Virus record (IMG/VR): IMGVR_UViG_3300023116_000009
Coordinates: 62,001-126,000 of that record
Direction: 5' to 3' (one strand)
Length of the DNA: 64,000 nt
Source: a virus
Position 1 is the first letter of the stretch. Every line of letters begins with the position of its first letter. Shown in pieces: positions 29,602 through 39,406 of the stretch. The translations under genes were made by a program, and so were the position numbers. The notes beneath the pieces are model-generated. The model did not search any database. It was not told the DNA's origin and was given only the letters and a program-made list of their open reading frames with translations.

Positions 29602-29632
29602 TATTTATAAAAAAAGGAGGGTTACCCCTCCT
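29602..29632 (-). promoter_or_regulatory. Terminator fused to late promoter
   Basis: On the minus strand an AGGAGGG/CCCTCCT stem is followed by seven T that run directly into TATAAATA (29609-29602). Upstream transcripts stop where the late transcript of the virion gene at 28982-29560 begins. Confidence 0.82.
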
Positions 29633-29638
29633 GGTAGA

Positions 29639-29833
29639 TTATCGTTTGGGAGGGAATAGTGCTTTCTCTAATTCCGCTACCAAACGATCATCAATTTTAT
29701 TGTCAGTTCTTGATACTGCCTTTTTGGCAAGTTCAAGCATGAATCTCTTGATGAGATCATCAAGGTTGTCGGGGATTGCATCAACTGCAGCGTTGATGAT
29801 TTTGATTGCAAGTGGTACTAAAAAGTTTGCCAT
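29639..29833 (-). CDS. Small conserved helical protein, 64 aa
   Basis: MANFLVPLAIKIINAAVDAI is followed by DDLIKRFMLELAKKAVSR. It looks conserved in cyanophages and is perhaps a virion or internal protein. It lies right before a terminator. Confidence 0.6.
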   Translation of the reverse strand: MANFLVPLAIKIINAAVDAIPDNLDDLIKRFMLELAKKAVSRTDNKIDDRLVAELEKALFPPKR

Positions 29834-29861
29834 GATTAAAACAGCAAGGTCAAATTATATA

Positions 29862-31076
29862 TCACTTTTTAGCGTTTTTATTGGCAGTAGCATACATGAC
29901 TTGCTTCGCCTTGTCACCATAACGTGCCTTAAGGTCACCCATATTCTTCTTCATGCCCTTGACAATATCTTCTTTCTTCTCTTTGTCAACTTCTTCGTTG
30001 ACACCATCTTGATACTTACGACGCTTGACTTTAGATGCTTTCTTTGCAAGGCATTTCTCACATCCACAATCTTCGCCTGAGCATGTTTCACACTCTTCTT
30101 TCATGTTGTTAGCACCTTTCAGTTTCTTATTCTTATCAAAGACACTCTCAGGATCAGTAGCATCTTCAATCTGAGGATTAACTACTACACCCTTAACATC
30201 CTTCTCAAGAAGTTCAGTTCTCCAATCAGAGTACTCTTCCTTCTTAGTTCCTTTCTTTGCTTTAATTGCAGCAGAGACCGTAGCACGTCTCTTGAGAAGA
30301 TAAGAATCAGATGCGTCCTTGTCACCGTCATTATCTACATCACCATCTTCTTTACCAACGGGATCCAGTTTCTTCTTCTCTTCAATCATTTCACCTTCTG
30401 CCTCAAATCCTGCCTTGACACAGTTATCAACAGTTTTACCACCCTTTTGTTTGGTGCCAGCAAGTTTGTATCCTTTCCAACATGCCTTACCATCAAGACC
30501 CTTTGCCTTACCTTCACTGATGATTTCAATGTATTGAACTGCAAGATCCTTCATACGCTCAGTGCCAAACTGAGCATCAATTGCTTCAATCAGTTCTTCA
30601 TCTGTCGAATTCTCTACAATAATTCTATCAACTTTAGATGCAATCTCTCTTTGCTCAGAGACATTCAATCCAAGCATCCACGCTGATAATTCTACAGTGG
30701 TATTCATCTTCTCTTCTTTAATCGGTTTAGTTTTATTTATACGCTGCTTAACTTCGGAAGGTTTCTTCAACATGTCATAATCAGATCCAGGTGCCATGTC
30801 AGATGCTAACTTACGATACGCATCAGTTCCAACTAAACGTTGATCAGAACTAACAGTAGATCCTGATTTGTTCCACTGTTTATATTCTTTAATATCAGTC
30901 ACCCAAGACCTAAACATTGTACCTTCTTCTGTAATAGCAATAACATAGTTAGGACCACGACGATGTACTTTCCCAACTACACCTTCACCATTCTGCACAT
31001 ACGAACCAACCTCATACAGGTTTCCATGCCTGTATGAGGTCTTTGTTGCATTTGAACTAAACTGTGAGAATTTCAT
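29862..31076 (-). CDS. Unknown protein with EF-hand-like loop
   Basis: 404 residues in several parts: a N-terminal SH3-like RHGNLYEVGSYVQ region, a helical middle, a GLDGKACWKGYKLAG..TVDNCVKAG segment common in marine phages, an acidic DVDNDGDKDASD loop resembling a calcium-binding dockerin/EF-hand site, a CETC..CGCEKC cysteine cluster and a basic tail. It is probably virion-associated. The function is unknown. Confidence 0.55.
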   Translation of the reverse strand: MKFSQFSSNATKTSYRHGNLYEVGSYVQNGEGVVGKVHRRGPNYVIAITEEGTMFRSWVTDIKEYKQWNKSGSTVSSDQRLVGTDAYRKLASDMAPGSDYDMLKKPSEVKQRINKTKPIKEEKMNTTVELSAWMLGLNVSEQREIASKVDRIIVENSTDEELIEAIDAQFGTERMKDLAVQYIEIISEGKAKGLDGKACWKGYKLAGTKQKGGKTVDNCVKAGFEAEGEMIEEKKKLDPVGKEDGDVDNDGDKDASDSYLLKRRATVSAAIKAKKGTKKEEYSDWRTELLEKDVKGVVVNPQIEDATDPESVFDKNKKLKGANNMKEECETCSGEDCGCEKCLAKKASKVKRRKYQDGVNEEVDKEKKEDIVKGMKKNMGDLKARYGDKAKQVMYATANKNAKK

Positions 31077-32225
31077 TTAATCTTCTTCTGATGAAACGTC
31101 TATGGACATTGATCTACTTTGTATATATTCATCCGAAAATACTCCAGCACGAACTCCTCTGACTACACTACCTTTATACTCTACATCATCAGATAAAGAT
31201 GGGTCTTTATAAGAAACGGTTCTGTATTCTTCACCTTGTCTAGCAAACAAAGTTGGTTCATAAGTGCCGTTCAAATCATTAATTTGACCCCTGTCAAGTA
31301 ATTTAGTTGTAAAATCCATACGAAGTTTTGCCCTTTTTCTTTTAGTTGCTCGTTCTATAATAGTTAAATTTACCTGCCCTTGAGCAAACAAATTTATATT
31401 ATTAGACGACAATCTATCTGCACCATTGTCAAAATCTTTACCAAACACAGCACGTTGTTTGAGGTTAGTGTCTTTGATTTTCATGTAGTATCCTCTACCA
31501 TAAAAATCAGTTTCTTGCTTTTCAGAAATTATTTTTCTAAATTCAACTACTTGTTCATGATCATGAATGGAATCTCCAGCACGACTAGAGATTCCAGAAT
31601 ACTGTTGGAAAGATCTAGCAGTATTTCCATCTTTATGTGAGATGAAAAATTTAGCAGCGCCGTTTACATCTATTCCAACAAAATCTGCTTTATGCCCAAA
31701 AGGACCAGGAACCATTCCAATAATGTTTTGATACAAATCACCTTTAATTAACACATGTACTGGAGATCCTCGCCCAAGATCTTCTAGTTTATCATTAAAC
31801 TTTTTGATAATCTCATACTCAGTTGCATTGTCTGGAGTTCCGTTAATATACGTTGCTTGAGGATTATTATTCTTAAAATTCTCAAGCAACGTATTTCTAA
31901 ATCCAGTTTTTAACCACGCATTTCCTATAAGAGGTTTAATTAAAATCCTAGTGAGTACAGATAAACCCTTTATCTCAAACGATAGAACCGTACTAGATCC
32001 TTGGGTACTCCATTCCCATGGGATCCCCTTTGTGTTTAAGAACTCTTGCATAGAATCATGAAGAGAGGTTCTATCTTTTGTTCTCATAACTATGTTATGA
32101 AGGGCACTAGAACTTTTTGGAGCAAAAGCTCCAGTCGATGGAATGCCAGATGTTCTTGGATCGTATCGACTAGAACTTATTGTACTCGAAATCAAACTCC
32201 AAAGTTCTTGGGGAGTGGTTGGCAT
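31077..32225 (-). CDS. Unknown protein, possible PD-(D/E)xK-like core
   Basis: 382 residues. A central HKADFVGIDV..FFISHKDG segment followed by SFQQYSGI resembles restriction-endonuclease-like folds with D-x(n)-SxK, but the catalytic glutamate is replaced by serine. The C-terminal part has charged beta strands. An AGATAAATAA late-like element lies at the junction with mazG. A structural role is equally possible. Confidence 0.5.
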   Translation of the reverse strand: MPTTPQELWSLISSTISSSRYDPRTSGIPSTGAFAPKSSSALHNIVMRTKDRTSLHDSMQEFLNTKGIPWEWSTQGSSTVLSFEIKGLSVLTRILIKPLIGNAWLKTGFRNTLLENFKNNNPQATYINGTPDNATEYEIIKKFNDKLEDLGRGSPVHVLIKGDLYQNIIGMVPGPFGHKADFVGIDVNGAAKFFISHKDGNTARSFQQYSGISSRAGDSIHDHEQVVEFRKIISEKQETDFYGRGYYMKIKDTNLKQRAVFGKDFDNGADRLSSNNINLFAQGQVNLTIIERATKRKRAKLRMDFTTKLLDRGQINDLNGTYEPTLFARQGEEYRTVSYKDPSLSDDVEYKGSVVRGVRAGVFSDEYIQSRSMSIDVSSEED

Positions 32226-32237
32226 TTTTACTTTTAT

Positions 32238-32648
32238 TTATCTGTCGCCTTGCTTACGATTCTCTGAGAAGTAAACATCAAAGGCACCTTCAGGATAACG
32301 TTTCTGAAGTTTATTGACGTTAGTTTCAACCACTTCATCAAAAGAAACTTCTAGTGCCATACATGCTTGAGCAACGTACCACATAAGGTCACCCAACTCA
32401 ATAATAAGATGCTCTCGATTATCGTCGTTCCAAGGTTTACCTTGGAAAACCATCTTCTTAATGATCTCAAGGAACTCACCACCTTCAGCATTAATACCAA
32501 CCCCAGCAGTAAGCAGTCGTTCAATATTGGCACCCTGACGATCCAACTCGCCAATTCGATCAGCAAAATCAACAAAATTTGTTGAGCACTTAGAAGTAAC
32601 TGCTGCCACAAATTCTGCATAACGATCAAAATCAATATGCTTAGTCAA
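32238..32648 (-). CDS. mazG: MazG nucleotide pyrophosphohydrolase
   Basis: About 136 residues with the MazG motifs EGGEFLEII and ELGDLMWYV and the ENRKQGD tail typical of cyanophage MazG. The family hydrolyses NTPs, and in phages it may recycle host nucleotides. I chose the TTG at 32648, which overlaps the gp41 stop behind a GGAGG site, because cyanophage homologues begin there (MTK.DF). An ATG at 32696 would add 16 residues. Confidence 0.88.
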   Translation of the reverse strand: MTKHIDFDRYAEFVAAVTSKCSTNFVDFADRIGELDRQGANIERLLTAGVGINAEGGEFLEIIKKMVFQGKPWNDDNREHLIIELGDLMWYVAQACMALEVSFDEVVETNVNKLQKRYPEGAFDVYFSENRKQGDR

Positions 32649-34008
32649 AAGTAAATCCTCCAAATTTGTTTTTGTTAGTAGGGGTTTCGTCGTCATTATC
32701 ACCTGCATCCAGGATGTCGTTCTGGGCAGATTGCTCACAATCATACAACCTCATCTTGGATCTGTCAATACCTATGGCAAACCTCTTATTGACAGTGATG
32801 TCGTTGTAACGATTCTTTAATTGTTTTACAAGTATCTGCCCGAGTTGCTCCGATTCTTCAGTGCTAATAAGGGCAAACATAAGATCAGCAGTAGCAGGGA
32901 GACCAAAGGACTCAGAAGTGTCAGTAAGGTCAACATCAGTGCTGCCATAACCGCTGCGAGTGGTTTGAGTAGCAGAGACGATTGGCACATTTTGTTCCAC
33001 AGCAAGACCACGAAGTTCTTCTGCAATTCCCTTAACCAAGGTGTACGAGTTAACAAAACTTGCCTTGAATCTTTGTGAAGTACAGATATTAAGGTAATCC
33101 ACAAATATAATATCGGGTCTAAAACCTTTCTTGAGAGACAGATCACTAATAAGAGACCTAAAATGTCCCACATGGGCAGATGCAGTAGGATATTCTTTAA
33201 TGATAAGTTTACCATTGGTCTTCTTCATCAAGTTAGTAACCTTACTCTCATACATTTTATGAGGTAAAGTAGCAAGATCTCGAATAGGAACACCAAGCAA
33301 GTTAGCATCAATACGTTCTGCAATCCTTTCTTCTGCCATCTCACAAGTAATGTATAGTACATTCTTACCTTGGAGAAGACATGCTGCTGCTACGTGGCAC
33401 ATGAACAAAGATTTACCCACACCAGTACCAGCGAGGGCAATGTTTAATGATTTATTAGGAAGACCACCCTTAGTGATCTTATTAAACATTGCTAAATCAA
33501 AAGGCATCTTTGCTTCTACAGTATTGTAGAAATCATATCTCTCTTGATAATCCCCTAAGTAATCGTGACCAATCCTATTATCAAAAGAAACAGCAATAGC
33601 ATCAGAAAGAATAGAAGGTATAGAACCTTTATCTCTTTCCTTATCATCACCATCAGCAATTTTAATACTATCAAGTAATGCAAGATAGATGGCACGATTA
33701 CGACACCACTCTTCTGTTGTATCTAGCAACCATTGGAAATCACATTGCTCATCTTCTAAGTTTTGTATGGACGCACTGACATTCTTGAAAGTGTCATCAC
33801 TCAGATGAGATGCTGCTTGGAGATCAACCTCCAGAGATTCTTTGGTTGGGCACTTTTCATACTTCTCAATGAAAGTTTTGATCAATTTGAAAAGTGTTAC
33901 GTTAGTGTCCGACTCAAAGTAAGACACCTTCAAATATGGAAACACTTGACGACGATATTCGTCGTTACATACAAGGTTTTTTAAAATTGTAAATTCAAGT
34001 GAATTCAT
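32641..34008 (-). CDS. 41: Replicative helicase gp41
   Basis: This 455-residue DnaB-like helicase has Walker A GTGVGKS, the H3-type IIFVDYLNI and the C-terminal VKQLKNRYNDI region. It unwinds the fork with gp61 primase and the gp59 loader. It is a little shorter than T4 gp41 (475) but complete. Confidence 0.93.
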   Translation of the reverse strand: MNSLEFTILKNLVCNDEYRRQVFPYLKVSYFESDTNVTLFKLIKTFIEKYEKCPTKESLEVDLQAASHLSDDTFKNVSASIQNLEDEQCDFQWLLDTTEEWCRNRAIYLALLDSIKIADGDDKERDKGSIPSILSDAIAVSFDNRIGHDYLGDYQERYDFYNTVEAKMPFDLAMFNKITKGGLPNKSLNIALAGTGVGKSLFMCHVAAACLLQGKNVLYITCEMAEERIAERIDANLLGVPIRDLATLPHKMYESKVTNLMKKTNGKLIIKEYPTASAHVGHFRSLISDLSLKKGFRPDIIFVDYLNICTSQRFKASFVNSYTLVKGIAEELRGLAVEQNVPIVSATQTTRSGYGSTDVDLTDTSESFGLPATADLMFALISTEESEQLGQILVKQLKNRYNDITVNKRFAIGIDRSKMRLYDCEQSAQNDILDAGDNDDETPTNKNKFGGFTFD

Positions 34009-34556
34009 AAGTAATGCAAATAAGTGCTTAGAATGTATTTGTCCTCACTTATTGTAGGGTTTCCCCTGTGAGGTATCATCCATAGCGGAGGGAACACGAT
34101 CATTCTACCACGCTTTGGTCTGATAAATTTATTGATTCCAGCAAAATAAGTTTCTCCACCCTTCTCTACATCATTTAAGTAGATCAGGAATGTAAGAAAC
34201 CTTCTTGCGGATACATGATCCCCAACATCGACATGGGTATCAAATTGATCTGTAGTGCCTTTCCTATATTTCTTTACCCGTGGATACTCATATGTGTACC
34301 TCCCAGGTAACCATTCATCACAATCAACTTGATCCACGTACTTGTCTAGGAATGGATTGAGTTTATGAATACATTCTTGAACCATTGATTCATCAAACAC
34401 GTATTCATGAAATCTTGGTTTCAATTCATGGTCTATGAATTTTGCCTTTCCAGAATCAATACCACTATTGATATATTCAATCAAAAAGTCGCAGTAAGAT
34501 TCTGAAAAGACATTATCATATACTCTAATGAAATCTTCAATACTACTCAATGCCAT
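34005..34556 (-). CDS. 2OG-Fe(II) oxygenase (prolyl-4-hydroxylase-like)
   Basis: 183 residues with H108-V-D110, distal H163 in IPHRG, K173 ten residues later (2-oxoglutarate contact) and GGETYF. All iron and cosubstrate positions are present, so it should be active. Targets in phages are unknown; hydroxylation of protein or nucleic acid is possible. It overlaps uvsX by 14 bases. Confidence 0.85.
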   Translation of the reverse strand: MALSSIEDFIRVYDNVFSESYCDFLIEYINSGIDSGKAKFIDHELKPRFHEYVFDESMVQECIHKLNPFLDKYVDQVDCDEWLPGRYTYEYPRVKKYRKGTTDQFDTHVDVGDHVSARRFLTFLIYLNDVEKGGETYFAGINKFIRPKRGRMIVFPPLWMIPHRGNPTISEDKYILSTYLHYL

Positions 34557-35550
34557 ACTTAAACTCCTGCTCTGCTGCCCAATCAAGTTTCTCCATTATT
34601 TCTTCGGTGAAATATTTTTCGGGATCAGCAAGTACAGCAGAAGGATAAACAGAGGATTCGTTAATAACGACACGATTGCCCTTGCGCTCGAATACTCCGT
34701 ACTTCTCACCCAGTTCCAATAATCCATAGTACTTGTCAAGACCACGGGCATCGAAGAAGAGTCGAGTTGCAACTTGGGAGTTCTCCTTTGTAAAACGAGA
34801 TTTGTTTGCTTTAACTTTAATAATATTTCCTACAACATCAGTGCCATCTTTCTCTTTCGATTTAGAAAGATGAATGATTGTAGAAGCAGCATACTTAAGA
34901 CCACTGCCGCCCCCCATGTCGGTTTGTTCTCCATAGGGATTCATCGTTTTATATGTATGATTGGTTACAATCATAGGAACTCTCAGTTTACCAAGTTTAC
35001 TGGTAATGATTCTGAATACTGACTTAATGACTTGAGATTTAGTCATGTCTCGAACTTGTTTATCAGACAAGGCATCATCAAGTTCTTTTGCTGATGCCAA
35101 CATGCCAAGAGAATCCAAGATAATCAAAAGAGGTTTACGATCCTCTTCCTTTGTCTTGAGAAGATTATCAAGGATGCGAATGATTTGAGTACGAAACTCT
35201 TCAATAGTGTCTACTGGAAAGTGCCATGCACGCTCTGGATCAATACCCCTGTTCTTGAAAAGATCTGAAGTTGCTGCTGCTTCACTATCAAAATAGAAAA
35301 CTGCACCATCAGGATTATTGTCAAGGAAGTTCTTAGCAATAGCAATTGCATAAAAAGTTTTGCCAGTTGCCTGTTCACCTGCAATAGCAGTGACTCGGTT
35401 GTCAGGTATTCCACCATGAATACTGCCACTCAACATGGCGTTAAGGATATAAGATCCCGTAGGAATGTATCCCTGTTCGGTAGATGATTCCGAAACTACT
35501 TTAGCATATTCATTCTTTGCCTCTTTGGCAAGTGTTTCAAAAATACTCAT
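34543..35550 (-). CDS. uvsX: RecA-like recombinase UvsX
   Basis: This 335-residue strand-exchange protein has Walker A GEQATGKT, an LLIILDSLG Walker B region and MGGGSGLKYAAST. It pairs homologous DNA during recombination-dependent replication, with UvsY and UvsW also in this window. It overlaps the DNA polymerase by four bases. Confidence 0.93.
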   Translation of the reverse strand: MSIFETLAKEAKNEYAKVVSESSTEQGYIPTGSYILNAMLSGSIHGGIPDNRVTAIAGEQATGKTFYAIAIAKNFLDNNPDGAVFYFDSEAAATSDLFKNRGIDPERAWHFPVDTIEEFRTQIIRILDNLLKTKEEDRKPLLIILDSLGMLASAKELDDALSDKQVRDMTKSQVIKSVFRIITSKLGKLRVPMIVTNHTYKTMNPYGEQTDMGGGSGLKYAASTIIHLSKSKEKDGTDVVGNIIKVKANKSRFTKENSQVATRLFFDARGLDKYYGLLELGEKYGVFERKGNRVVINESSVYPSAVLADPEKYFTEEIMEKLDWAAEQEFKYGIE

Positions 35551-38042
35551 GCGAATAGAAACTCCAAGTTAACTTCTTTTTCTGTTTTCCAACCAATCAC
35601 GTCAAGAATAATCTTGAGTGGATCCAAGAATGATTTTTGAAATTGCATCTTGTAATCGATGTTCTTGCTTATGTTAATTTCACCAGGGAAATTAGAAATA
35701 AACGAGATGACATTTTCACCAAGAATGTTAGGTGTTTGCAGATATACAAACTTAATCTTTTCCCCCTCTTGGATCAAAGGATACTTGTGAATAAGTTTGT
35801 TCTTTTTGAGTTGGAAGTTGTAGAGGAGAGAACCTCGTACATGGATTGGGCAACTCTTCTTATACAGGGTAGCATCTCCCTTCCACTTTGTCAATCCATT
35901 CACGCTCCGAGGGAACGCAATCTGCTCAGGTGGCATTTGATAAAAGTCACTTTTAAATTTGTCAATGAACTTAATCAAATCCTCTTCCGTTCGAGTCATG
36001 ATAATATTGAGTGCTTCTTTAATCTTAGTCCTACAAGGTGCAGGAGTGGAAGATTTAACTGCTTCAATACCCATCATCTTCAGTTTAGGTTCTGCATAGC
36101 GGACACCTTCACTGTCCCAAACATTTAGAATGTAGCGTTTCTTTGCTGTCCAAATTCCTTTGTCAGCAATGTTCTCACGCTTCATAATCATCTTTTGCTC
36201 ATATGCCGAAACATAATCCGCAAGTTCCTGATAACTGGATTCGATGAACGGTTCCAATTTGTCCTGACAGATCTTATCCAATATGGAAACAATTGCTGCT
36301 TTATCGCCAGACCTAGCACTAAAGAATTTATCAACAAGAGGTCCAAGATTAAGATAGATTGAGTCGGTATCGCTAGCGATAACATAATCGACTTCCTCCG
36401 TTTTTAACAGGTTATTTAGGTAACCATTCATCTTATTCTCAATCCAGCGGATTGATACCTGACCAGAGAGCGTAATCGCTTCTGCATTGGCAAGCTTGTA
36501 ATACCTGAAATACTGGTTGCCAATAGCACCATAAGCACTGTTAAGTTGAATCTTACGTGCCATCTGGATGTTATTGAATTTAGAAATGTCCTTAATAAGT
36601 TGAGGATCTTTCGTATTCTCATATTCTTGCTTGGCAACAAGCATCTTCTTTTTGTAAATCTTTCGTTCATTGTAAATCTTTTCCATCAATTCAGGAAGAA
36701 ATCCACGAACATCTTTCTTGTATTGTGCCCCATTAGCACAAACACAATTGTCACCATCAATTTCAACCTTCTTATTAAGAATGCGATCTACTGTTGCTGA
36801 TGGGTGTCTGTTTTCAAGTAACGTCTCTGGCGAGATGTTGTACTGCATAATGAGGTGAGGGTATAGGGAGTTGAGATCAAAAGAGACCACCCATTCATAA
36901 AGACCTGGAACGGGTTCTTTAACATACGCCCCAGCGTACTTTGAATCTTTGTCATTTTTTTCATTGGGAGGAACAACAATACCTTTCGGTGTAAGATAGT
37001 TATAAATGATACTATCCCACATACGTACCTGATAGTAAACATCTTCAAAATTAACCTTAGCATCATATGCAAGATTAATTGCAAGATCAATTAGTTTCAT
37101 CTTGTCTTCCAAACGGTCAACAAGTTCCACGTCATGAATGTTATACGTAACAAACTTCTGCCAATTCTGAGTATAAAAATCCCTAAAGGTTTCAAACTCA
37201 GAGTGATCTAGTTTCTGCTCGCCCAGTTCGACATTGGCGATATGGTCAAGTCGATAGGATTCTTGGTTAGTGTATGTAAACTTTTGATAAAGATCAAGAT
37301 AGTCAAGGACACTGACACCAATGATATCGTAAACAATATTAACTCTGCCTTTAATTTCAACTTCCTTTTCATAAACCTTGTTCCAAGGAGAAAGAGATTT
37401 CATGTGTTTTGTAGAAAGAATCCTATCAACCCTCCTACAAATATATGGAACGTCGAACAGTTTGACGTTCCACCCAGTCAAAATATCTGGGGTATTCTGT
37501 GCCCACCATGCAAGAAAATCTTTCAGCATGTCTTCTTCTTTCCAGAAGACACGATACTCAACGTCACTCCGAGAGTTTTCATACTCACGGGTTCCCCACA
37601 CAATTAATTTCTTGGAAGAGAAATCTTTTACAGTAAGGCAAAGAATTTCTTCTGAGGTTTCTCTAATATTTGGAAATCCATTCTCAGAAGATGTCTCAAT
37701 ATCAATCGTATAAATCCTCAGCAAAGAAGAATCATAGTCGATTTGTTCTTCAGTAAAATTGTCACTGATGTATTGATACAGAAACTTATCGTTACCGTAG
37801 ATTTTGAAATTGTCTACGTCTTTATACTGATCAATAAACTCTCTGGCATCTTTTACTGATTCAAAATTAATCTTTTGGGCATATCTACCCTCAAGAGTTT
37901 TGTATTCTGTTTGCTTATTTGTTGGAGCAAACAGAACTGGAGAGAAAGATTCTTCATATTGAACACGTTCATCGTTTTCATATCCAATGTAGAGAATCTT
38001 ATCTCCACTCAAAAACACATTACTGTAGAAGTTCTTCGTCAT
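35547..38042 (-). CDS. 43: DNA polymerase gp43
   Basis: A family B polymerase of 831 residues in one unbroken frame. Proofreading motifs are D114-I-E116, GWNVKLFD and YNIHDVELV. Polymerase motifs are DLNSLYPHLIM (A), KIQLNSAYGAIGN (B) and SDTDSIYL (C). I chose the ATG at 38042, which overlaps the upstream gene by 23 bases and gives the family N-terminus. The C-terminus LEFLFA could be the clamp-binding peptide. Confidence 0.96.
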   Translation of the reverse strand: MTKNFYSNVFLSGDKILYIGYENDERVQYEESFSPVLFAPTNKQTEYKTLEGRYAQKINFESVKDAREFIDQYKDVDNFKIYGNDKFLYQYISDNFTEEQIDYDSSLLRIYTIDIETSSENGFPNIRETSEEILCLTVKDFSSKKLIVWGTREYENSRSDVEYRVFWKEEDMLKDFLAWWAQNTPDILTGWNVKLFDVPYICRRVDRILSTKHMKSLSPWNKVYEKEVEIKGRVNIVYDIIGVSVLDYLDLYQKFTYTNQESYRLDHIANVELGEQKLDHSEFETFRDFYTQNWQKFVTYNIHDVELVDRLEDKMKLIDLAINLAYDAKVNFEDVYYQVRMWDSIIYNYLTPKGIVVPPNEKNDKDSKYAGAYVKEPVPGLYEWVVSFDLNSLYPHLIMQYNISPETLLENRHPSATVDRILNKKVEIDGDNCVCANGAQYKKDVRGFLPELMEKIYNERKIYKKKMLVAKQEYENTKDPQLIKDISKFNNIQMARKIQLNSAYGAIGNQYFRYYKLANAEAITLSGQVSIRWIENKMNGYLNNLLKTEEVDYVIASDTDSIYLNLGPLVDKFFSARSGDKAAIVSILDKICQDKLEPFIESSYQELADYVSAYEQKMIMKRENIADKGIWTAKKRYILNVWDSEGVRYAEPKLKMMGIEAVKSSTPAPCRTKIKEALNIIMTRTEEDLIKFIDKFKSDFYQMPPEQIAFPRSVNGLTKWKGDATLYKKSCPIHVRGSLLYNFQLKKNKLIHKYPLIQEGEKIKFVYLQTPNILGENVISFISNFPGEINISKNIDYKMQFQKSFLDPLKIILDVIGWKTEKEVNLEFLFA

Positions 38043-38283
38043 CAGGGGGAACAAGTTTCTGGTACTTAGAGAGGATCTCTGGGTCTGGATCTGCCAGTGT
38101 AGCAAGGGATTCGGAATAAAGCAAGACATTCCTTTGCTTGGAATATCTTGGGAATTCCCTGAGTTCACCCTCTACAATCTCCATTGGGTCTGCCAAGAAG
38201 CAAGAGGGTTCCATCTCCATCTCCGAAATGTTAGAGATTAAATAAGTACCATTACGAAGTAGGATCAGTTTTATATCCATCAT
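38020..38283 (-). CDS. Sm-like small protein, paralogue A
   Basis: 87 residues starting MMDIKLILLRNGTYLISNISE, then DPMEIV. The pattern of a short strand, a glycine turn, strand and DP resembles the Sm/LSm-like small phage proteins at 38283, 39407 and 56355. Its ATG overlaps the upstream stop (TAATG). It may bind RNA; this is inferred from pattern only. Confidence 0.55.
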   Translation of the reverse strand: MMDIKLILLRNGTYLISNISEMEMEPSCFLADPMEIVEGELREFPRYSKQRNVLLYSESLATLADPDPEILSKYQKLVPPDDEELLQ

Positions 38284-38681
38284 TATGCACTTTCAATAGG
38301 GGTTTCAGTAACTTCTGGAATTTCTGGGGCAGCAGGTTGATTCTGAGCAACTTCCTCATCAAGAGCAATGTTGTTCTTTGCACAATAATCACGCAGGATA
38401 TTATCATGCGGATCATAAATCGTAACTAACCAATCTGCAGGGATGATAAATGAACGCTGCTTAGAAAGAGGTGCCCAATGAGTATACCGAACAGAATACT
38501 TTGTACGTGGTGCATCTTCACCTTCTACCTGAAGTTCATCAGATTCTTCAGCGGTGAGTTGCATCACAAATGGATTTGAAAGATGATAGGCAACGATACC
38601 TTTATTTTCAGTGTCCAAAATTTCTCTGGCGTCGGAGATAACATCCTCGCCAGATTTCAACAGCATAACTTTAACGGTCAT
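38283..38681 (-). CDS. Sm-like small protein, paralogue B
   Basis: 132 residues: MTVKVMLLKSGEDVISDARE, then NPFVMQL, PLSKQ, DWLVTIYDPHDNIL and a proline/glutamate-rich tail. It shares its layout with three other genes in the window. It overlaps the nucleotidyltransferase-like gene by four bases. Confidence 0.6.
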   Translation of the reverse strand: MTVKVMLLKSGEDVISDAREILDTENKGIVAYHLSNPFVMQLTAEESDELQVEGEDAPRTKYSVRYTHWAPLSKQRSFIIPADWLVTIYDPHDNILRDYCAKNNIALDEEVAQNQPAAPEIPEVTETPIESA

Positions 38682-39352
38682 AGCGATAACTTAGTGTCTT
38701 CTAAATGTCTAATGTGGTTTGAAAGTTTGTCAAGGTATCCACGATTGCGTAACTCTTTGAATACAAGATTCTCAAGTGCAAACTCTCCACCTTGTTGAAT
38801 GGCAGACGCCCTCATATCACGAATTCTTTTTTGAAGTTTTCTAAGAACATCAGCATCATTTGCATCGCTCTCAATGAGGTCGTCAATCTTTGCCATCATA
38901 TCACGAACCTTGCGAATAAGCAAGGGGTCTGCAAGGTCAACCTTGACTTTGTTTGGTGCCATCAACCATTTGTCTTGAGTGAGTGAATACACACCCTGGT
39001 TAGCAGGCAGTGGATCACTCTCATCTTGAGCATACAACTCAACTGGATGAGAGTAGATCTTAATGTCGTGGACAAGTGCCCACAATTTCTTTTTATCTCT
39101 TAGATAATCATCTAAGAGTTCTGGACAGTCAGCAATCTGACTCTTATCAACAACCAAATGAAGATCAAGATCAGAGAATCTGGTGTAATTATAGTTAGCG
39201 TTACCACCAACCAGAATCATATCCTTTACAGCAGTAGCAGGAATCTTAGCAAACTCCGCCCACTTAGTTCCAATTTGTAAAAGTTTATCCTTTACTTCAG
39301 GTCTGAGTCCACCTTCATCCCAAAACTTAATATTCAATTTGTTGTGGTACAT
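38678..39352 (-). CDS. Nucleotidyltransferase-fold protein
   Basis: About 224 residues with LVGGNANYNYTRFSDLDLHLVV, the G-x(n)-DxD motif of the nucleotidyltransferase superfamily, and a helical C-terminus. This could transfer nucleotides to RNA or protein. I chose the ATG at 39352. The target is unknown, and no partner toxin or antitoxin is obvious. Confidence 0.65.
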   Translation of the reverse strand: MYHNKLNIKFWDEGGLRPEVKDKLLQIGTKWAEFAKIPATAVKDMILVGGNANYNYTRFSDLDLHLVVDKSQIADCPELLDDYLRDKKKLWALVHDIKIYSHPVELYAQDESDPLPANQGVYSLTQDKWLMAPNKVKVDLADPLLIRKVRDMMAKIDDLIESDANDADVLRKLQKRIRDMRASAIQQGGEFALENLVFKELRNRGYLDKLSNHIRHLEDTKLSL

Positions 39353-39406
39353 CAGGGTTAACCTGAGAGATTGGAACGTTTTCACTGTTCGACTGTCACT
39401 TTATTA

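Noticed and set aside
29862-31076. Calcium-regulated enzyme from the EF-hand-like loop
   Set aside because: A single acidic loop in a multi-part protein is not enough to assign function.
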